Source: Fasciolopsis buskii
Taxonomy: Eukaryota; Platyhelminthes; Trematoda; Plagiorchiida; Fasciolidae
NCBI GenBank assembly: GCA_008360955.1
Contig: LUCM01008455.1
Location: 61,677-125,676, forward strand
Reading direction: 5' to 3'
DNA length: 64,000 bases
Both the position numbers and the translations under genes were made by a program. Below are positions 24,501-36,045 of the stretch, one piece after another; position 1 is the first letter of the stretch, and the number at the start of each line of letters is the position of its first letter. Below the pieces are notes generated by a model that ran no database searches, was not told the DNA's origin, and was given only the letters and a program-made list of their open reading frames with translations.

Positions 24501-25399
24501 CAAGTGACATCCCCTGTTACTCAAAATGAGTCGGATTCAACAACCTTCTGCACAAACCCGCAAAGGGGGCACTCCTTCTCTGATCTAACCGACTCCAGAC
24601 GAGGGAGTGACAACTGCCTTTTGACGATTCGACATCTACCACGAAAAGCCTTAAAGGCAGAGACTAAATAACATCTCCTTGGGTCTCTTACTTTCAATTT
24701 TGCGCCATTCTCATTGTATTTATAGCACCAGATTTTGTAACAACCACATAAACCCACCGACCACAAACCCAACTTCTCTTATAGGCATTGGTTTCTTTTT
24801 GCTTTAGGTCAACTATAATCCATCGTATCCACGCAACTCCGCTCCAAGCCCAACGAATTTCTTACCTTCTGTATGCCTCATTGCCCTTTCATGTGATAAT
24901 TCTTCACTCGCAACCACTAGCTACTTGTCAGTGGTTTCTTTTTCCGGAGCAATGTTTCCCACTGGGCCGGTGCTTTGGTGGTTTCTATTACTATTCACCG
25001 TCGTGGCTACAACATAATATCCCGCACGATAGCGGCTTACTCCCCTGGATCCTGTGCTTTCCTGGACAATACTTGGCACTCCGGTCAGTTCTCTCCGAAG
25101 TTGACAAAACTGAATACTTTTACAAACACGGCCAGCTAAGTAGCATTATGGTACCGCAAACGGCTCACTAAGAATCCTTCATTTTTAGTCTACCTGTTAT
25201 TCGGAAAACATGTGACTATGAAACACTAGTTCGCGATCAATTTAGCCTCCGTTTTTTCAGCTTTTACATAACACTCGGTCGGTTACGATTAATATAAGTT
25301 ACTTGCACACCTCTGAATGCATTCCTCTCCCTTAGTGTCAGCTTGGGGATTTCTGGATTCAAGGCTTCCATGAATATACCAACTATCCTTTGGTCACAT
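21561..25399. other. Unassigned sequence with minor palindromes
   Basis: No supported gene. A palindrome with 11-base arms (AATCTCAACAC, 2-base centre) sits at 23239-23262, and a 6-base-arm palindrome follows 13 bases later. The plus frame near 23342-23460 (DFAREESAYLGGKIATLQNH) looks like a short coiled coil but is only about 38 codons. A minus frame at 22517-22314 faintly resembles an endonuclease tail; see the rejected list. Confidence 0.35.
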
Positions 25400-25560
25400 C
25401 ATATTTTACACGGTGCTGCTCACCAGCATCTTGGAATCTGTACTACGGTACTATCTAGTCGTTCTTTAATGACTAACATCCATTGTCCAGGCTGCTACAA
25501 AAATGACCACCAGTTACTAATTGCAAATGTTCCTCACCTCGGTAGTTTTAAGCTAAATTT
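25400..25560 (+). pseudogene. Possible LINE endonuclease C-terminal fragment
   Basis: Within the plus frame 25343-25633 the segment LSSRSLMTNIHC followed by YKNDHQLLIANV resembles the end of a CR1-type endonuclease (LV.T....V..I...PPLGKSDH.VL). The SDH triad reads NDH here. A basic, tryptophan-containing plus frame at 26431-26871 (RRKRRLWHDRVAASEAQI, PKYW) could be the linker of the same element, but it lies farther downstream than in the other LINEs of this window and in a different frame. No RT follows that I can recognise. Confidence 0.35.
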
Positions 25561-27847
25561 ACCACCTCTCCCATATGGTAGTGCTGTCATTAGGCCCCGC
25601 TCTCGACTGTTGTCCCGTCCAGCAAACCACTAGGCCTTTAGTGCGCATCGGCTGAATCTTTGAATCAACTCAACGCAATATTCCTTGTAAGCTTAATTGG
25701 CCCTCCGAGAAGGTTTACACAACTTCACCCCTAGGACGTCAATCTACTTACCGTAAAGTGGTTACAGTAAAGCAAGTCCATTAAATAAATTATTCTGACT
25801 GGTTACAGCCACCTTTCTGTTCACTGAAGTGGGCATCGTAGGGATGTTTGCTCGGCTTCCATTGATCGCCGATTCTCCACTTCGGCCCTCCCTCAACCAG
25901 TGCCTTATATTATTTCCAATATTTTGTGGCTCCTTATCCATACTTGCAACTCTCTATTCCATGTATTTTGCATTTTTGACTTTCCTTACGGAACGACCCC
26001 GGGCTGGCGCGATCAATCAAGGTATTTGGGCACAAAGTACCCCTCTAGGGAGAGAAAAGAAGCCTAAGGCAGACTCTATTGACCTAGGGCGTTCTAGTTC
26101 ATCATGACTGCGCCCCCAGAAGCTATTAGAATTTTATTGGTAATCACGTATTGTGTATGTAGTATGTCTATAGCCTCGTAATGGTAATATTACTTTAGGC
26201 ACAGTTTTTATCCAAAGTTTCCCAAAAGTTGATGACTCCGTAGGAAATAACTTCTTGGGCAGATGGTCTCTTTCGTTTCCCATATTCGGCTAAGATTCCA
26301 AGTTTCTCCACTCGCTGCCCGGATAGCAAACCTCTTTTAAAAACCAGCAGACTGGACCGGTCTGTCTACTTCCCTTCAGAGGCTCAGCTAGTCTGGTATT
26401 TTCTCAGCAGGCTCTCGGGGAGCTGCAAACATGCACTACTCAAATCAGCATGCGATTATCAACAACCCTACCTCATACAGCACGAAAACCAGGTCAGTTC
26501 GAGTGATCGGAAACTGCAAATATGAAAGCGCAGTTCTTAAACTTCAAAATGTCTACAAGCAAACGTTTGATTTTCCCTTATTTCGGAGGAAGCGTCGACT
26601 TTGGCACGACCGGGTTGCTGCATCCGAGGCCCAAATTTTGGAAGCAAACCGTTCTTCCACACCCAAATATTGGCCCGCATATGGTCAGGCACCTGCGACT
26701 CCACAGATTTTGAACGAAATCAAATCACACAAGGACTGGCAGCTCCAACACCCCTCCCAATCTAACCTCGCCCTTATTAGAGACAGCACGACAAATTTGC
26801 TCACCATTTTTAAGATAAAGGATCAATGTTGCTCGTATCGCCCAGTAGAGAAAAATACAGATGTTCCTTGATCCCATCAAAGCGTTGAGTCTATCTGGCT
26901 CAGGCTTTGTTCCTCCCTTCCTACTCTTCTTAGCAAAACAGACTAAACTTTCATTGTTTGAACAACTTTTGACTTGCCCTATTTCTCTTAAGAGCCTATT
27001 GCACCCCTCCATATATATCTCCATCGTGACCGGGTGACGCCTCAGCAGTTCCAGCCCGCCCAAAGCCTCTTCTTGATCCTTGTCATATCCAGCAACCGTT
27101 GGGTATGCTATTCCTCCGCCCATGAAGATTGCGTCTCAAAGTGCTAACTCGATTTTCTCAGTTCATTCCCTCTGGTTGTTGATCACTAGCTTTGAAAACT
27201 CCAACATACACCACGGAAGGATCAAGCACCGCATAATCGTTTCCGGGGCCTCATTAATCAGTTCCAAACCTGATCATTATCACCAACCTCGCAGCTACCA
27301 GCAACCCCATTTTCACCTCTACACTAATCGTCAAATCGCTTAGTGCCCTGTAATCCATCCGCGCCCTTGCCAACCGTATTCCGTCTAACTTTTAAGATTT
27401 CTGTGTGCCTTGAACTTCAGTCGATAAAGGTTGTTTGTTGCTCGCCCTAATCAACTTTTGTTACGCCTCACGCAAGAACTACCATTTCGGTCATTTTGAT
27501 TCGGAGTCCAACTTGCACACTGTCAACATTACTGAATAACAGAAGTCTGAGGATGTACCTACGTGTAGACTTTCTTCATCCAGGCACAAAATTCTTGCAA
27601 CGATTACAATCAATAGAATGGGTGGCGAATAGCTGACAATTTAGGCAAACAGCTACTACTAACTTGTGCCAAGTAATGAAACTCTGTAGGTCATACCCAA
27701 AGCCTTAGTTGTACATAGGCTACCTGCACAGAAGTCATCTATCAGTAGGGGTCGATCGCTGTCAGGTAGGGGACGGTAACCGTGCAAATCAGTCACGGTG
27801 AGGTGCAACATGCTCATGTGGTCAAGTTGAACAAACCGTTCACAGCC
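25561..27847. other. Unassigned sequence, possible LINE linker at 26431-26871
   Basis: The longest plus frame is 26431-26871 (146 codons) and the longest minus frame 27123-26725 (132 codons); they overlap, so at most one is meaningful. The plus frame is basic and linker-like, as described under the endonuclease fragment. The minus frame (LLRRHPVTMEIYMEG and KKSRKGGTKPEPDRL) has protein-like composition but no family I recognise. The rest shows nothing. Confidence 0.35.
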
Positions 27848-27922
27848 TGCCCGGTAGCGTAATGGCTAAGGCGTTCGACTCAGAATCGCTCGTCTCGGGT
27901 TTGCGTCCCAGTTCGGGAGCGG
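27848..27922 (+). pseudogene. tRNA-derived sequence (Leu-CAG-like pseudogene or SINE head)
   Basis: The segment has tRNA architecture. An A-box-like TAGCGTAATGG (27855-27865) carries the invariant A14 and GG of the D loop. A seven-base anticodon loop, CTCAGAA (27879-27885), has anticodon CAG. A T-arm GGG-TTTGCGT-CCC (27897-27909) forms a B-box-like element. The inner three anticodon-stem pairs and three T-stem pairs hold, but the outer anticodon-stem pairs, two T-stem pairs and several acceptor pairs fail, so it is not a functional tRNA. Such Pol III promoter-bearing remnants are typical heads of tRNA-derived SINEs. The sequence after it shows no second copy in this window, so SINE membership is unproven. 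Confidence 0.5.
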
Positions 27923-28969
27923 TACATAAGCAATGCTCATCATTCCTAACAAGGATGAAACAGCTGTACAGTGCTCCCATGGTATCTTCATGATGAGTTG
28001 GGAGATGTTATCACGTGGTGAATTATTTAGTACAAAACAGCCATCGGTTGTGAATTAAGACATCCCGAATTGGACTACTGGAAGGGCTGTCCCCGGCTTA
28101 CCATGCACACAAGGAATCGATATTTATATGCTGGTTGCATTTACAACCCCCAAATTCCTGGAGAGCCTGAATTACATTTCATAAATTTCTCTTCCTTGCA
28201 TCACATCAATCCGCTTCAGAGGTTGCAGCTCGTAATTTTGGCTCACACAACATATATGCTAAACGATCCTCACCAAACCCTCGAAAGGATGAAAATTCGT
28301 CTGCGGAGTCCACCTGGGTGAATGGATGCAGCAGGTGAGAGCTCCCAACGGGAAGGGCAAAATTTTCTACATGATATTTACATGCTTTATCCTTGATGTA
28401 TTCACCCTGGTAACACATTATTGGCCAGGCCGTGAGCATGAATTTATTGCTGTCAATGTCTCCCTCACTCCGTTGACCTCCCTCTGATAAACACAAAGAG
28501 TTCACAATTCTGAGCTAAATCAAAGCTGTTACCCCCGCTTACACGTGGCATGCAATGGAATGCTCTTTTCCTCTCGGCCATCCTCAGTTAGCAGCGGATA
28601 TATTTTACCCAAAGCTATCTGAGTGCTTTTCAATGCTTCTTTGTTTTACTCAGGGGCTTGTCAACAACGACAAAATATTCAATCTGCAGACGAGTTACCT
28701 CAAATTCCAAATGCCTTGCAAATTTTCATATGATTTCTCTCAGCCTAAATCCCATTTCCAACCTCCTTGAGTAAATTGCGGAAACGCAACTCCGCAAATG
28801 AATGATAAAGCTGCGGTACATTGGAATAAATCCACTCATCGGTTAGGCCTGGAAGAGACAGAAATGCCGCTGAGCCACTATCTCTTAATATGTAACTACT
28901 AGACAGTGCTGTGCTAATCTTTCCTCGCGATATTTTTCTAAAATGGAATCAATTCTTCGCGTCTTCAAT
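27923..28969. other. Unassigned sequence
   Basis: Follows the tRNA-like block. It could contain the body of a SINE, but no poly-A or simple-repeat tail marks its end. Frames at 28070-28321 (plus) and 28505-28206 (minus) have no recognisable domain. Confidence 0.35.
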
Positions 28970-29346
28970 GGCATCAATCACTTTTGTAGCACCAAGTAGG
29001 CTTCCGCTCATCACTGGTTCCTCCCTGAACAAGTACTTCTTGAAGTCTGGATTATCTGCGGGTTTCGTCTCACTGAAGCCCATCAGAACGTCTAGGTCTA
29101 TGCGGTCATCCTTCACCTACAGCTCTCAGTCGATGCAAAAATATACCACCGCTGGCTTTTTACCATCCTCGGGAACCTAGGTTTGGGGCCATTTAACCGG
29201 GAGAGGTCAAAAAAATGCCCATTGCACAATAAAGATTCTCTGCATACGGCAACCGATTTCCGACCAACCAACCATTGGCCTATCGTGTCCAAAATAATGA
29301 AAAGCACCGTTTGAGTTTTTTTAACAGACTGCCATCTTGTCATCAA
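28970..29346 (-). pseudogene. Possible RT core fragment of a second LINE type
   Basis: The minus frame 29346-29113 ends with NGHFFDLSRLNGPKPRF, then WYIFASTESC. This resembles the DG.LF.LRRL.AKT...........YADD.A..A.TE segment of one common class of animal LINE RT. In a shifted frame it continues with DLDVLMGFSETKPADNPDF and KKYLFREEPVMSGS, comparable to D.FS.A.K.FGL.IS.KKT.V. The YADD itself is lost. An alternative is a host exon: the second part follows a pyrimidine-AG (ctgtag) just like a splice acceptor and ends at a TGA. I favour the RT reading because both halves fit one family in the right order. Confidence 0.38.
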
Positions 29347-29745
29347 TATTATTAATACTATGCAATCTAAAAGTCAGGTTCCGATCTTGCATAACATGCC
29401 AGTAGGACTTTTCAAATCCCATCAGCAGCCTGGCTGACTGCGGCAATGTGCTCAGGGCAGTATACTTTGACAAACGAAAACTTTTGACCTTGTCCCGCGC
29501 CCAAATCTCGTTGCCCAATTAAACCCATTTAGCACAAATGATCCATTTTTATCCTGGCGGTATTCCTCTCTATTCCGGCGGAAAAATTCTGTTGTTCACT
29601 GGAATCTCGTTTGAGTCGTTAGGAGCGTGAAAGGATGATAAGTTCGTCCAAAAATCCTACGTTGATTCGTCGGCAACTCAGGGCCAACCTTCAGAAGTGG
29701 GACATGAGGACCCAAATTATCGATTATTATTCTTATTTGTAACTG

Positions 29746-30013
29746 TTGCATATTGATGGATGCTGAAAACTCTCTGGATAGCGCACAACCGGTTTCGCGG
29801 TTACTGCTGACCTTCAGTTATGCGTACCCAGTGTTATTCTGTCCAACCAAGTCCAAAATGCTGCCCTCTTTCTAGGATTCTTACTGAAATGTCACCCGAC
29901 GGACAAAGATCCACCGACAGAACAATATTGGGTACGCATACCTGAGGAGCGGCAATAACTGCGAAACCGTTGCCGTGCCTCCGGAAAAATTATCTCCACC
30001 CACCCGTATGCAA
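29746..30013. repeat. 268-base imperfect inverted repeat (stem-loop or MITE-like)
   Basis: The left arm, 29746-29848, and the right arm, 29911-30013, are reverse complements over about 103 bases each with scattered mismatches, around a 62-base loop. The best-matching cores are ggtttcgcggtta against taactgcgaaacc, and tatgcgtaccca against tgggtacgcata. Arms end together on ttgcata/tatgcaa. No coding frame crosses it. The structure would suit a foldback or miniature inverted-repeat transposon, or a hairpin made by local inverted duplication. I saw no second copy in the window. Confidence 0.7.
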
Positions 30014-30366
30014 GGCATACTGCTGAGACGGCAATCCGTTATTGCTGATGGAAGTGTCTGACTTGTGAGCGGCGCATTAATGCAGGACAGCAGACTTGGA
30101 ATTCTGGTGCTCCTGTGGCATATTGGGAATCTTTGAACCGAATAGAAAGCTGCGTTTCTTTGTTTTCCAACGATTTAAAAATATACTTCTCCAGGGCTGT
30201 CGATCTTGCTGGTGCCATTAGTCGGAGGTCCTCTGGCCTAACTGCCCTGGATATATGGTGCTTTGATTAGGTCATACATTTCCTATAAGATGAACAGGAA
30301 ATCACAATCCGCAAATGCAATTCAACAGTGGGCATTTTCACTTAGATGACAAGCAAATAACCCGCC

Positions 30367-31246
30367 AATAATAATAATAATGCATAGTTCTCGATTGGCG
30401 AGGGGCCTGTGCAATGCAAGATCCAATTTTTACAAGGGTGATGCGCAGAAAATGCAAATGATAGAAATCGAATGGGATATTGGTGTGGGAGCAACGTTGA
30501 GTTATCGCACAGGCTCACTACATAGTAAAATGAGATGCTGCAAAGCAATGGGGAAAGTGTAAGTATTTCAGCAAAAAGCAGAAAATAGAAAACTAATTTT
30601 TCAAGACCAAAAATTTTTCCTGGGACTGTTTGCAAGCAGCGGACTACGGGTCACTTCGTGTTTAAGTGCACTAAATATGCTCATTACTGGCGCAAAACAT
30701 GGACAAAGCTCATCGGCGGATGACCGATATATGGCCGAAGTCCCTAAACGTCGGGGGCGTTCCGTAATGGACGGAAATGTTAAGCTGAAGAGATGACAAG
30801 CAGTGGTAATGCGGTAATCGGATGGAAGTGGTGAAAACCTGGCGGAATGTCAGGCAAACTGGATAAGAAATGCACCTGACAACAAATGACCAAAAAATGC
30901 TGAGGGCGGGGGATGACTGTCAAGATTGTCTCAAACTATCTGCAGGAAATTTGTGAAGCTTCGGATAAGGAACTCCCAAGAATAGTGGTTATATTTACAT
31001 ACGGATGGCGGTGAGCTGTACCGGGAGGTGTGTCACAAGAGATTTGTGTAAGAACGCTCCTCATATACACTAGCCAAGAATGCCCTCTATGTTTTCATTT
31101 TTGTTGTTGCAGCTTTTGATCTAATTCAGCAGTACGGTTGGGGAGTATAAGGTGCGCAGGCCGTTCCGGCGACAGTAGTAATCGCGGTTTTATCGAATCG
31201 CAAAGATGCGAGTTGAGATGTCCAGTGCGATAATCGGGTAGTTCAT
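30367..31246 (-). mobile_element. LINE family B, copy 3, 5'-truncated 3' untranslated region
   Basis: The plus strand begins with AAT x5 (30367-30381), the family tail in reverse. From about 30410 to 31243 the sequence follows copy 2 (11401-12257) almost base for base; by eye I saw only a handful of differences, for example at 30435 and 30812. Similarity ends near 31246, inside the 3' untranslated region, consistent with 5' truncation during insertion. The first 30 bases beside the tail differ more from copy 2 and are closer to the consensus of other copies. No clear target-site duplication was found. Confidence 0.85.
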
Positions 31247-33632
31247 GGCTAATCGTTTGCATTTCACATCAAGAGCGATGATATTCGCCCCAACCTGACC
31301 CCCTGCGGCCAAATGGTATTTAGCTAAACCTCATATTTCTTTTCAGATCCCTCAGTCCACAAGCCTGCTCGGCCGTAGACACTGACCGGTTCTCTGATGA
31401 GTATTCTTACTCCCTCACAAACTGGATTTTATCCACAGGACGTCTCTCAGAACCAAGTTACTGAAATTTATTTTACTACTCCATGTAGAATGGGCGACCC
31501 AACCATTTCTGCTTCCGCTAGAGTCTGGCAAAAGTCCCCAGTGTCTCGTCCACATTTCTGGATGTACGCACTTCCGTCAGCCTTACCCGGGATATTATCA
31601 ATCAAAACCCAGAATTCAGAGATCACCTAGACGTACAGATTTATCTGCAATCGGGAACACTTTCCTATTCTAAGCTGTGGTACTCTCACCCTTCGAAAGT
31701 ACGCACGGATCTCATTCCCTTTCAGTATGCGTCGGCTATATTTTCTAAGCATCCTTAATTTTCAGTTGCAACGTACCAAACAACCAGTAGCTTACCACGT
31801 TAAAAGTTTTCATTGAAATCCTGTGCTCGTGACGTTCCATCCATTCAACTTTCCTGAATATTTTTCTGTGCCCCTTTCTAAGGGACGGCCAATAATCTGT
31901 CACGCGCAAATTGCTTCTGAGCAAAAATGATTTTGTAACAATTCTCATTGGTTTTGTTGCTGTGGGAATTCTACAACTCCTACTTGAAATGTGTAACATG
32001 GTTGAGATTGTAGGTTTTCAAGCAAAAAGTGCTCGAAGCTGCCTTACTTTTTTCGCGAATGTCTTATTTTGATCCCGAAATTTGCTTTACATCTGAAGTT
32101 ATCCGCAAATGCACCACTAACGTCCCCAGGTCTATCTGAGCAGCCTAAAGGAATCCACATCTCAGTGCATGTGCGGTGCCCTTTGATGACTGCTACCGTT
32201 AAACGACCTCATGTAAGACCATGTTAAGTACAGTTCCAGGATAATTGTTCATTAGAAAGAAACCATCACATTCCCAGACCTCAAAAACCTAAATCAATAA
32301 CTATGAAAACTCTCCAACTTTCACTCATGGGCTCCAATGTAGTTGGCGGATCCCGGCTAAGCTCATTTATCCACCTGTATTGTTCCGGCGTTTTGCAGAG
32401 CTTCTGAAATAACGTACGACGTGACACATAATGCTGTGTAGCTGCTTACACGCGTTCTCCTGTCTCACGTTTTTGACGATTATGCGCCTGTCGTTGCCTC
32501 AACCACATATCCTGCCTGGGCAAACGCCCTCATATACAGCTCATCCAACTTTGCTCATACCTATCACAACATTAAAACGCACAATCAAAAATCATCTAGT
32601 TGCCTCTTTTTCTCCTTATTCTCTCTGCATCTGACGCCCCGTCCCCCAACCATCAATGAAAGTCGTACCACTGTTTGTAGTGTAAATAAAAATTTCTAAG
32701 TTCTTGGGGACAATAAAACAGACCATTAAATTAGCCAACGTATTTCTTCTCACCAACTCATAGAATTCATACCATAACAGGAGATTCAGATCCAACCGTG
32801 ACCATCAAATCCCATTTGGCAAGTGAAACGTTGTCACTGTCCTTCATCACAAACAACTGAAACCACGGCGATCTAGCTTACATTTCCAGCAATGCAGTTA
32901 GCCAGTACGTGCAATATATGACCCTTGATTAGCCCCTCTAATCAGCTTATTCCATGTTAAAACTTGCTCCATGTGAGTCATTTTGGAACCAAGACGGATT
33001 CACCTGATTGCATCGTAAGTATGCCCACCGACCTTATGTGCTCAAATGTTGTTCCTATTGTCCGCTCAGCTTAATTGCCAGCCAAAACACATTGCAAGCA
33101 GCCGTTTCCCACTTTTTCCAGGTCGCTGTTTTAAATTCTTTTCCTGCCTAACAGACTGCTCTTGCAAATACAATCACAGCAACTGAGCAGTTTCTCCGTC
33201 GTCCCATAGTATGCATTGAACTCCAGTGACATACCGTCGCTCGATTATTTCCGGGCTCTATTCCTTAAACCACCACAAAATATATCGTTCTCTATCAATT
33301 AAAATGAAAGGCTATCCAGCTGCTGCTTGCGCTGCCAAATCCATAACAGCCTCCGGACCACAAATTATCTTGCTAACCTACGCCACAGCTACAAAGCTGT
33401 AGGATCCATTTACACTTAAACTCCCCCCCCCAACGACCATGAATTCTGCAGCGCAGCTCTAGGGCGTAAACCAAGTAAACGGAACCCAAAGTATGTAGTT
33501 GGTGAGTGGCTAAGGCGTCGATTAGTCATTACTGGCCGTACAATTGGACCTGCTGGGAAATGCCCCGACAGCATGAAATAGGCCACATTTGCTGATCTGA
33601 TCGTTTATGACCCTGGGCCTCATATCGTTCGC
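31247..33632. other. Unassigned sequence; homopolymer C9
   Basis: No gene supported. There is a run of nine C at 33423-33431. The plus frame 32431-32634 (HILPGQTPSYTAHP, TTLKRTIKNHL) vaguely resembles a LINE RT tail and is followed by AATAAA at 32686, but the evidence is too thin to annotate. The rest of the region shows nothing. Confidence 0.35.
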
Positions 33633-33863
33633 ATGTCCAACGTACCTATTTTGCCATTTATGCTTTCGCAATCGCAGTGTTTTGCCATCCAGGTCGTCGC
33701 CAATCATGTTTATCTTCAGCTATTCCACGTTCTGCCATTTCGCGAGTCAGATCCATCTGCTCCCACCCTTACCTCATCGTACTCGCTTTTGCTCACTAAT
33801 GGTCCTAGTTTCATTTCATCCGATTCCCAGTTATCTTTTTCTCACCAAGTAGCCATTTCTTGA
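33633..33863 (+). pseudogene. LINE endonuclease C-terminal fragment
   Basis: The plus frame reads LQLFHVLPFRESDPSAPTL, then LLLTNGPSFISSDS and HQVAIS, in the order of the last endonuclease block of CR1-type elements (FV..PTR.....LLDLVLTN.P.FISSV....PLG.SDH.AI.F). The SDH triad reads SHQ here. The upstream GDFN block and the downstream RT were not found, so this is an isolated remnant of an otherwise unrecognisable element. Confidence 0.5.
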
Positions 33864-35609
33864 TTTTAGCCGCTGTAACTATCTCACAAAGCACTCCACC
33901 CACCCTGACTGTTGTCAAACATCCTCGTCATGCCACTAATTTGTGGAGTTTCCTCTCCACTTTGCAGTCGGTCATCTATCAGGCCACTGCAGGAAGTAAG
34001 TTCAAAAGCATGGAGAATGAACAGAGGGAATATTAGGGTTGCTCCTTTTCGCAAGGCCCGGTCTAGGCCGGTGAGAGACCTGCCAATTAAAAAAGATTTC
34101 TCAGTTTATTCGCAGCCTGATTCCAACTTTCCGGAGGTCTAACGGCCCAAGGTGCGTTCTTCTTCACCGAACGGTAATTGAGCCTATATGAAAATTTTCC
34201 ACAGATCCTCTGCCTGACCGCAAGTTTCCGTTTGTTGGCACATTTTCAACTTCGGGCTGTGTTCCAATTTCTTCGAGTTCGAAATCTATGGTCTATCTTG
34301 CGGCACAACTGGTGTACTCTGGTTTATGGAAATCCAAATTGGGACCGACCAGCTGCATGAAGTACCATGGATAAGGGACATGTCTCTTGGCATGAATCAG
34401 CCCATTGCATTCCAAATTAGTCAGTTTGGTTTCATCGAATAGGGGGAATCTGATTCTCGAACGAACAGCATTTACACGGTTTGCCTCCGTCAGTTAGTCG
34501 ATAATTAGCGGACATGTAGTGGCAGACAAGATGGAAAGAGTGAGAATATGTTTAGAAAAAAGGAACATAGAGCAGACGAGGGAAGAAGGGTGAAAGCATT
34601 TCATGAAGTCATTGCAGAAACGGAATTTTCATTTGCAACCAGATCACAAATTCAGAAAGGTACGGAGCAAGATCAAGCCAGTGATTGGCACTGTATGATA
34701 ATCCGTGGTCTGAAGTCAAAACTACTCATTCTTTTTGAATGAAACCGAATGCAATTATAAGCGGAAAAATTACATAAAGGTATTTGTACAAAGATACCGG
34801 ACGTATTGAAGAAGAGAAAATCTCACTGAGTGGCGATGGCCCTCTGACTGGATTTCCAAATCATGACGATTTAGAAATCTAGACCAAATTGAAGTGCTCT
34901 GTTTAGATAATAGCGGAGGTCATTCGTTTAAATTGGTTGCAGACAAGCTACAACTTTAACTTTGGTAGCCGAAACTAGAGTGGTTCCAATTTAAGCACCC
35001 CATCTCATTCCAAAGGATGAGGTTGACGCTGTAATCCATTATTTGGTTAGTAAAGTCCCTCTGCACATTTCTCTGGATAACCCTGTCTAGCTGGCTAATG
35101 TTATAGCGTACAAGTAATTTTTATTTGGAATTGTTCTATCATGGTTCGCGTAGACAATTAACGAGCCTTCTAGGAAGCAAAAGGGTTTGCATTTAAGGCG
35201 GAATCAGTGATTCGGTTGACATTGGGCTATAAACTAGAATCCCGTACCATATGCACATGATTCCAGCTTGGTGTTGGTTTATGTCAGAGTGGTTGAAAAG
35301 AGTTGGCCTGGAACTTTTCCTGCTAGGCTGCAAATTTGCTCAGACCTGGGAACAATTGCAAAGAATTGCGCAGTTTGTCCCAGGGCCTTCAATAGGATAT
35401 AACGACAAAATTTGCCCTAGCCAGTGGTCTAAACGGGAAAAGTTTCACAGAAAGGCCTGTGGAGAATTAATATCAGAGGCTGACGGTGCATTGCAAGTAT
35501 ACTGTAGCAAAATGAGGTTGGAGAAGCAGCGATTGGAAAGAAAACTGGAATGATGTTTGGTGTGACGAGCAGGCGGTAGGACGGGAACGAGAAGCCATCA
35601 CCTGTCTTT
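33864..35609. other. Unassigned sequence
   Basis: If the endonuclease fragment at 33633 belonged to a longer plus-strand LINE, its RT would lie here, but no RT motif is recognisable. Short frames (34178-34360, 34548-34742, 35251-35553) have no known domain. Confidence 0.35.
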
Positions 35610-36045
35610 AATAATACTAATAATGGGTACATTTCTTGACGTTCAAGAAGCATGCGCAAGGCAGATCAAATTTACTTCCAAATCGCTGTGGAAGTTCGGA
35701 AAGAAAGAATTTAGATGCAGTGTCAGTGCTCCCATGAACATAACCTGCAGTAAGATAGGCTAAACACGAGTTTTAAAGCTTCAAATCAGAGCTGGATAAC
35801 CCATCGCCAAAACTTTTTGGGGTTGATTATGAGTGACGCACTGTGATCCAATCCATGGCGAAACGCATCGAAGGTGCGTACCGCAGGTGCAAAATTTGTC
35901 CGGGAAGCAGTGGCGAGCGTTATCAAATGACCGAGTTCATTAGAAATCAGGAGGGTCATGCGGTGAAGATGAAGATCAATATGGATGTAATGACGCAATG
36001 GAGAAAAGCCAAAATCACATTGGATAGCATATGGGGTGGATTGAG
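35610..36045 (-). mobile_element. LINE family B, copy 4, 3' end
   Basis: The plus strand shows an interrupted AAT tail (35610-35624), then an AAGCATGCGCAAGGCAGATC word that matches the terminal block of copies 2 and 3. Its reverse complement at 35800-36045 aligns with 10830-11050 and 53610-53820, for example the shared run of ctccatt, cgttat-type words, ttttgcacc and gcaccttcgatg. The copy is strongly diverged. The element may extend to about 37.1 kb but I cannot follow it beyond 36045. Confidence 0.6.
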
